Assembly (NCBI RefSeq): GCF_007673095.1
Contig: NZ_VDYZ01000008.1
Location: forward strand, 62,001 to 126,000
DNA: 64,000 nucleotides
DNA from: Corynebacterium glyciniphilum AJ 3170
Lineage (GTDB): Bacteria; Actinomycetota; Actinomycetes; Mycobacteriales; Mycobacteriaceae
Direction of reading: 5' to 3'
The translations under genes were made by a program, and so were the position numbers. Below are positions 59,641 to 64,000 of this stretch, piece by piece. Below the pieces are notes generated by a model. The model had not been told where the DNA came from and searched no databases. It saw nothing but the letters and a program-made list of their open reading frames with translations. The first letter of the stretch is position 1, and each line of letters opens with the position of its first letter.

Positions 59641-61346
59641 TGCGGGTCCTCTCGAACGTAGACAATGCGGCCTGCGGCCACGGTGAGGGTGTTGCTGATC
59701 TCGGAAATGCGCTCGGCGGAGACCGCTCCGGGGCCGACCGGGGCGGCCGACGCGAGCGCCAGGTCCGCAGGGGCCCCAAGGATGAGCCGTCCCGCTGTAC
59801 GTGTACGCGCCAGCCGGGCGGAGCCAGTGGTGTAGGCCCGGAGGCACGTCATCACGTCAAGCGCCTGGTCAGGTAGCAGGGGTTCGTGGCGTGCTCCGGT
59901 GGGGTGGGTGCGGTTGACTGCGACATGGATCGCTTGCCAGGGATCAGGAGTACTCACCGGCCAGTCAGAGCCCATGGCTAGCTGAGTACCTGCGGCAGCG
60001 AAGTCGGCGAAGGGATACATCCAGCCGGAGCGTTTCTCGCCGAGCACGGGAAGATTGAGGTCAATGAGCTGCTCGTCGTAGTGAGCCCACAGGGCCTGGA
60101 GGTTGGCGGTGACCCCGAGAGCCGCCATGCGGGGCACGTCGGCGGGGTCGACAACCTGCAGATGGGCGATGTGGTGGCGCTCGTCGTCCTCAGCAGCGAG
60201 CGTTATGCCCTGCGAGGCTTCGAAAGCGTCAAGCGCGCCGTGCACGGCAGCATCGCCGATGGCGTGGCAGTGGATGTCGAATCCGGCACCACGCAGTTCA
60301 CGGAACGACGCGGCGAGGTGCTCCGGGGTGAAGTAGTGCGTGCCGTGGTTCCCACCGCCTGTCATCCGTTCACAAGGGCAGTTTCCCTGTGCTGTGGAGG
60401 GTTCAAGATAAGGCTCGGTAACTGCAGCGGTGAGGGATTCGACGATGCCGTCGAGCATGAACTTCACGTTCGTGGTGCGGAACTGCGGGCCGTCGACAGC
60501 CATCGTTTTCAGCCGGGCAGCTTCGTCCGCAGGCACGTCGATATCGCGCCGCCACCACAGGGAAGCGGTAACTTCACAGGTCAGCACCCCGTCCTCCACG
60601 GCATCGATATACGCCTGGTAGGTGTCGCCGTGACCGAGGTAATCGCCGACGATGGCATCGATGTAGCCGGTCACACCGACCTCGTGCAGTCGGCGCTGTC
60701 CTTCGAGGATACCGGCGCGAAGTTCCTCCGGAGTTTCCTTCGGTATCAGGGCTCCGACAAGATCCACGGCAGACTCATGCAGCGTGCCGGTGGGCTCACC
60801 GTCAGCATCACGGTCGATCACCCCACCGGACGGATCGAGGGTGGAGGCATCGATACCGGCACGGGTGAGTGCAGCAGAATTGACCCAACTGGAGTGGTGG
60901 TCAGCGCTGATCAACTGAATCGGTCGGTTCGTACCGGTTTCAGCGCAGAGTTCGTCGAGCAGGCTGGCGTGCGGTGCGCCACCTGGGAAGTCGCTCATCG
61001 ACCAGCCCCCGCCCGTGAGCCAGTCGACAGATCCTGGCTCGGTGATGAGCGCGCGGCGGATACGGGCGAGGGCGCCGTCCACGGTGTCACAGTCACTGAG
61101 GTCCAGCGACAGTGTCTCGATACCTGCGAAGACCGGATGGACGTGAGCGTCTACGAAACCGGGGGTGACAAGCCCTCCGTGGGCATCGATGATCTCCGAT
61201 CCCTCGAGCAGGTCGGAGTTCACACCGACCCTGAGGTCGGTGAGCACTCCGTCCTGCACGACAACGGTGTCAGCGTCGAGAACATCATGGCCGTCGAAGA
61301 TCACCGCATTGACAATGGTGAATGAGTCGGTTCCAGCGAGGTACAC
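59637..61346 (-). CDS. Amidohydrolase family protein (YtcJ-like, amidohydrolase 3)
   Basis: 569 residues. Metal site: GFVDAHVHPVFAGIETLSLD near residue 65 (HxH), HCHAIGDAAVHGALDAF near residue 330, IAHLQVVDP, and the Asp in LAMGSDWPVSTPDPW near residue 425. Members are zinc hydrolases of diverse, often unknown, amides. Genetic linkage to polyamine uptake suggests an N-acyl polyamine or guanidino substrate (inference). The start GTG at 61346 has GGGAG five bases upstream. It is divergent from the Lrp gene. Confidence 0.82.
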   Translation of the reverse strand: MYLAGTDSFTIVNAVIFDGHDVLDADTVVVQDGVLTDLRVGVNSDLLEGSEIIDAHGGLVTPGFVDAHVHPVFAGIETLSLDLSDCDTVDGALARIRRALITEPGSVDWLTGGGWSMSDFPGGAPHASLLDELCAETGTNRPIQLISADHHSSWVNSAALTRAGIDASTLDPSGGVIDRDADGEPTGTLHESAVDLVGALIPKETPEELRAGILEGQRRLHEVGVTGYIDAIVGDYLGHGDTYQAYIDAVEDGVLTCEVTASLWWRRDIDVPADEAARLKTMAVDGPQFRTTNVKFMLDGIVESLTAAVTEPYLEPSTAQGNCPCERMTGGGNHGTHYFTPEHLAASFRELRGAGFDIHCHAIGDAAVHGALDAFEASQGITLAAEDDERHHIAHLQVVDPADVPRMAALGVTANLQALWAHYDEQLIDLNLPVLGEKRSGWMYPFADFAAAGTQLAMGSDWPVSTPDPWQAIHVAVNRTHPTGARHEPLLPDQALDVMTCLRAYTTGSARLARTRTAGRLILGAPADLALASAAPVGPGAVSAERISEISNTLTVAAGRIVYVREDPQ

Positions 61347-61392
61347 ATACACTCCCGAATACGATCGTGGCGTCGGTGGTTTTGACGAGCGT

Positions 61393-61451
61393 ACTACATA
61401 GTAGTGGTGAAAAACACAGGTTCTCGGTTGTTGATCAACCTTTAACAACCG
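61393..61451. promoter_or_regulatory. Lrp operator region with inverted repeats
   Basis: Two inverted repeats lie between the divergent amidohydrolase and Lrp genes: ACTAC-ATA-GTAGT at 61393-61405, and CGGTTGTT (61425-61432) with AACAACCG (61444-61451). Lrp/AsnC proteins usually autoregulate and bind several spaced AT-rich sites, which fits this 182-base gap. No gene is seen in it. Confidence 0.5.
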
Positions 61452-61528
61452 AAATCGCATAGAAACACCAGCACAACAACGAATCCGGTACGCTGGCGTC
61501 AGTCGGGACCTAGTCAAGGAGATGACAG

Positions 61529-62008
61529 ATGAACGACGGACCTCCACGGATCGCCAGCGAGAACCTCAACCTCGACAGTAAGTCGAAACGGATCATCGAG
61601 GAGCTCCAGCACGACGGACGACGGACCTACTCGGAGATCGGAAAGGCCGTCGGCCTGTCCGAAGCAGCCGTGCGCCAGCGCGTCGCAAAACTCATTGATT
61701 CCGGTGCGATGCAGATTGTCGCGGTCACCGATCCTCGTCAGCTCGGCTTCGCTCGCCAAGCGATGATCGGCGTCAGGGTTACCGGCGCAATCACTCCGGT
61801 GGCTGATGTGATCGCCGAACTGCCCACCGCCGACTACGTCGTCGTCACCGCGGGTGTGTACGACATCCTCGCTGAAGTCGTCTGCTCCGATGATTCCGAA
61901 CTCCTTGATGTCCTGAACACCATCCGCGCCATTCCTGGCGTGCGAGAGACCGAAACCATGACCTACCTCGACCTGAGGAACCAGAAGTACAACTGGGGTA
62001 CACGATGA
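61529..62008 (+). CDS. Lrp/AsnC-family transcriptional regulator
   Basis: 159 residues. HTH: LDSKSKRIIEELQHDGRRTY then SEIGKAVGLSEAAVRQRVAK. The RAM ligand domain follows (ADVIAELPTADYVVVTAGVYD near residue 95, which carries the GxxD effector-site pattern). It is coupled by ATGA to the aminotransferase. Probably senses a polyamine-derived amino acid and controls the divergent importer operon and its own. Confidence 0.9.
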   Translation: MNDGPPRIASENLNLDSKSKRIIEELQHDGRRTYSEIGKAVGLSEAAVRQRVAKLIDSGAMQIVAVTDPRQLGFARQAMIGVRVTGAITPVADVIAELPTADYVVVTAGVYDILAEVVCSDDSELLDVLNTIRAIPGVRETETMTYLDLRNQKYNWGTR

Positions 62009-63381
62009 CAGATCAGACCACACGCACACAGAACGCTCTGCGCGACCACTTGTGGATGCACATGGCAGATCACAGCCACCTCTACCGGGGCGGCACTACA
62101 CCGGTGATCACCCGCGGCGAAGGCCACCACATCTACGACGACACCGGGCGTAGGATCTTCGACGGCCTAGCCGGGCTCTTCGTCGTCCAGGCTGGACACG
62201 GTCGCGAAGAGATCGCGCAGACAGCCTACGAACAGACGAAGAAGCTCGGCTTCATGCCGCTGTGGTCCTATGCCCACGAACCAGCCGTCGAGCTCTCCGA
62301 ACGTCTCGCCGGCTACGCCCCCGGAGACCTTAATCGAGTGTTTTTCACGTCCGGCGGTGGCGACTCCGTGGAGTCCGCGTTCAAGCTGGCGAAGAACTAC
62401 TTCCGGCTGATGGGAAAACCCGGAAAGCACAAGGTCATCTCCCGCGCAGTCGCCTATCACGGCACACCACACGGTGCACTGACTGTGACCAGCCTGCCGG
62501 GTCTACGCAATCAGTTTGAACCCCTGGTCCCCGGTGGACTGAAGGTTCCGAACACGAACTTCTACCGTGCCGACGAACGGTTCGACGGCGACGAGAAAGC
62601 GTTCGGGCTCTGGGCCGCCGACCGGATCGCAGAGGCGATCGAGTTCGAAGGCCCTGACTCTGTGGCAGCGGTATTCCTCGAACCGGTGCAGAACTCAGGC
62701 GGCTGCTTCCCTCCGCCACCAGGCTACTTCAAACGTGTCCGCGAGATCTGCGATCAGTACGACGTCCTGCTGGTTTCTGATGAAACAATCTGTGCATTCG
62801 GTCGGATCGGCGACATGTTCGCCTGCAACGACTTCGGCTACATCCCCGATATCATCACCTGTGCCAAAGGACTGACCAGTGGATATGCGCCACTGGGAGC
62901 GATGATTGCCTCTGACCGTCTCTTCGAACCCTTCGGACACGGCGGCGAAATTTTCTCCCACGGCTACACATTCGGCGGCCACCCCGTCGCCTGCGCCGTG
63001 GCGATGACCAATCTTGACATCTTCGAACGTGAAGGGCTCAACGACCGTGTCCATGAGAACGCCCCGGCGTTCCGTCGCACCCTGGAGAAGCTGCTCGATC
63101 TTCCGATCGTCGGCGATGTGCGCGGCGAAGGTTACTTCTACGGCATCGAGCTGGTCAAGGACAAGGCCACCAAGGAGACCTTCAGCGATGAGGAGAGCGA
63201 GCGCATCCTCAAGGGCTTCGTCACCGGTAAACTCTGGGAGGAGGGCCTGTACTGCCGAGCAGATGACCGGGGCGACCCTGTCATCCAACTCTCCCCTCCC
63301 CTGACCATCGGCCAGCTCGAGTTCGACGAGATTGAGTCAATTCTTCGGTCGGTCCTCACACGAGCATCCGAACTGATGTGA
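62005..63381 (+). CDS. Polyamine (putrescine/spermidine)-pyruvate aminotransferase-like, class III PLP enzyme
   Basis: 458 residues. FFTSGGGDSVESAFKLAKNY near residue 115, YHGTPHGALTVTSLPGLR near 155, LVSDETICAFGRIGDMFA near 255, ITCAKGLTSGYAPLGAMI with the PLP lysine near 290 and SHGYTFGGHPVACAVA near 320. This is the omega-aminotransferase group that includes SpuC and beta-alanine-pyruvate enzymes. It would convert putrescine to 4-aminobutanal and so feed gabD/gabT. It starts within the lrp stop (ATGA). Confidence 0.86.
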   Translation: MTDQTTRTQNALRDHLWMHMADHSHLYRGGTTPVITRGEGHHIYDDTGRRIFDGLAGLFVVQAGHGREEIAQTAYEQTKKLGFMPLWSYAHEPAVELSERLAGYAPGDLNRVFFTSGGGDSVESAFKLAKNYFRLMGKPGKHKVISRAVAYHGTPHGALTVTSLPGLRNQFEPLVPGGLKVPNTNFYRADERFDGDEKAFGLWAADRIAEAIEFEGPDSVAAVFLEPVQNSGGCFPPPPGYFKRVREICDQYDVLLVSDETICAFGRIGDMFACNDFGYIPDIITCAKGLTSGYAPLGAMIASDRLFEPFGHGGEIFSHGYTFGGHPVACAVAMTNLDIFEREGLNDRVHENAPAFRRTLEKLLDLPIVGDVRGEGYFYGIELVKDKATKETFSDEESERILKGFVTGKLWEEGLYCRADDRGDPVIQLSPPLTIGQLEFDEIESILRSVLTRASELM

Positions 63382-63406
63382 CGAAGTAGTATTCCCGGAG
63401 CTGGCG

Positions 63407-64000
63407 TCACAGCCCCACCAACGCCGCCACCCGGTCCACCAGTGCCTGCAGCCCCCATTCGAAGGGATCGTCGGCGTAGGGGTTCGCTGCGCCGGACGGG
63501 GCGTCCGTGACCCGCGCAGTGAACGCCTCCACCGCTGCCTGGAACGTCGGCGCATCCGACTCCTCCGGCGCTGAGGAGAAGATCTCCGTCGGAGCGTTGG
63601 CATCCATCGCCGAGCCGTACAGGAACGACTCGAAGGAGACGATCACGGTCACGACCTGTGCACGCGGGACACCCGCCGCGACCAGCCCGGCCGACACCGT
63701 CTCGTACATCCGCCGGGTCGCAGGGGCACCGGAGACCGGCATCGTGGCGATAAGAGGTACGAGCTCCGGGTACGCCGCAAAGACGTCCCGGTACGACCGC
63801 CCCCAGGACCACAGCGCGACCGGCAACGCCCCGGCAGGGCTCTGCGCATCGACGAGCTTCCCGAGTGCGGACGCATCCACCCGGGACATCACCGCGTCCT
63901 CCACCAGCAGCAACAGGTCCGCTTTGTTGGCGATGTGATTGTAGAGGGCGGAGACCGACACCCCCAGACGATCCGCCAGGCGTTTCATCGTGAGACGCCC
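63407..64000 (-). CDS. TetR-family regulator, 5' end beyond the window
   Basis: At least 197 codons; the frame continues past the window edge. The visible N-terminus GRLTMKRLADRLGVSVSALY then NHIANKADLLLLVEDAVM is the second half of a TetR helix-turn-helix, so only the first 20-30 residues are missing. An internal ATG at 63988 is not the true start. The C-terminal domain (SFESFLYGSAMDANAPTEIF) is the TetR_C type seen in tetracycline-repressor-like proteins. It is convergent with the aminotransferase, 25 bases away. Its target is not in the window. Confidence 0.82.
   Translation of the reverse strand, partial: GRLTMKRLADRLGVSVSALYNHIANKADLLLLVEDAVMSRVDASALGKLVDAQSPAGALPVALWSWGRSYRDVFAAYPELVPLIATMPVSGAPATRRMYETVSAGLVAAGVPRAQVVTVIVSFESFLYGSAMDANAPTEIFSSAPEESDAPTFQAAVEAFTARVTDAPSGAANPYADDPFEWGLQALVDRVAALVGL

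Noticed and set aside
1..64000. CRISPR arrays, rRNA and tRNA genes
   Set aside because: No regularly spaced repeats and no rRNA or tRNA-like sequence were recognised by eye. A tRNAscan or Infernal run would be decisive.

Overview
The window is high-GC DNA with dense, short-spaced operons. Many starts are GTG or TTG, and ATGA/GTGA overlaps are common. This fits an actinomycete, most likely a high-GC Corynebacterium or close relative. That placement is inferred from gene content (AztABCD-type zinc uptake, allantoin and phosphonate clusters, PucR regulator) and composition, because no rRNA or other phylogenetic marker is present. I saw no tRNA, rRNA, CRISPR array, transposase or integrase.

Layout. 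0-3 kb: start of an SDR, a flavoprotein reductase and a thioredoxin-reductase/methyltransferase fusion. 3-9.3 kb: a zinc-scavenging locus with two AztD-like metallochaperone lipoproteins, the AztC binding protein, AztB permease, AztA ATPase and a CobW/COG0523 GTPase. It is served by two identical 15-bp perfect palindromes that match Zur boxes. 9.3-13 kb: a thioredoxin-fold/TPR protein, a DUF1801 protein, a 102-bp inverted-repeat element, and a TetR/MFS efflux pair with a palindromic operator over the promoter. 13.3-17.3 kb: aldolase-like protein, allantoinase and allantoicase. 17.4-21.8 kb: a flavin monooxygenase, GtrA, glutathione peroxidase, MBL hydrolase and PNPOx-like protein, separated by strong hairpins. 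21.9-25.5 kb: guaD, a purine permease, uraH and uraD. Together with allB/alc these cover guanine deamination and 5-hydroxyisourate to ureidoglycolate, but xanthine dehydrogenase and uricase are absent here. 25.6-30.9 kb: a phosphonate locus with GntR, a phosphonatase-like HAD hydrolase, an FAD oxidase and PhnDCE.

31.0-47.5 kb: a catabolic island. One long minus-strand operon runs from an aldehyde dehydrogenase through an extradiol dioxygenase, alpha/beta hydrolase, cupin, two SDRs, a ThDP enzyme, reductase, small helix-turn-helix-like protein, Rieske oxygenase, flavin monooxygenase and a four-gene NMT1/SsuABC-like importer. A divergent flavin reductase and a ridA-marR pair lie at its right end. 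The island is bracketed by 122-bp, gap-free, 89%-identical direct repeats. Each repeat carries the last codons of gabD plus its terminator hairpin, so the island sits exactly at the 3' end of gabD. Its GC content is lower than that of its surroundings. This is the most interesting structure in the window.

47.6-63.4 kb: a GABA/polyamine module. It has gabD and gabT divergent from a PucR activator, a second ThDP decarboxylase, a PuuB-like FAD oxidase, a PotABCD-type importer, an amidohydrolase, and a divergent Lrp regulator with an omega-aminotransferase. Imported polyamine would be deaminated to an aminoaldehyde, then to GABA, then to succinate. The window ends in a TetR gene that is cut at its 5' end.
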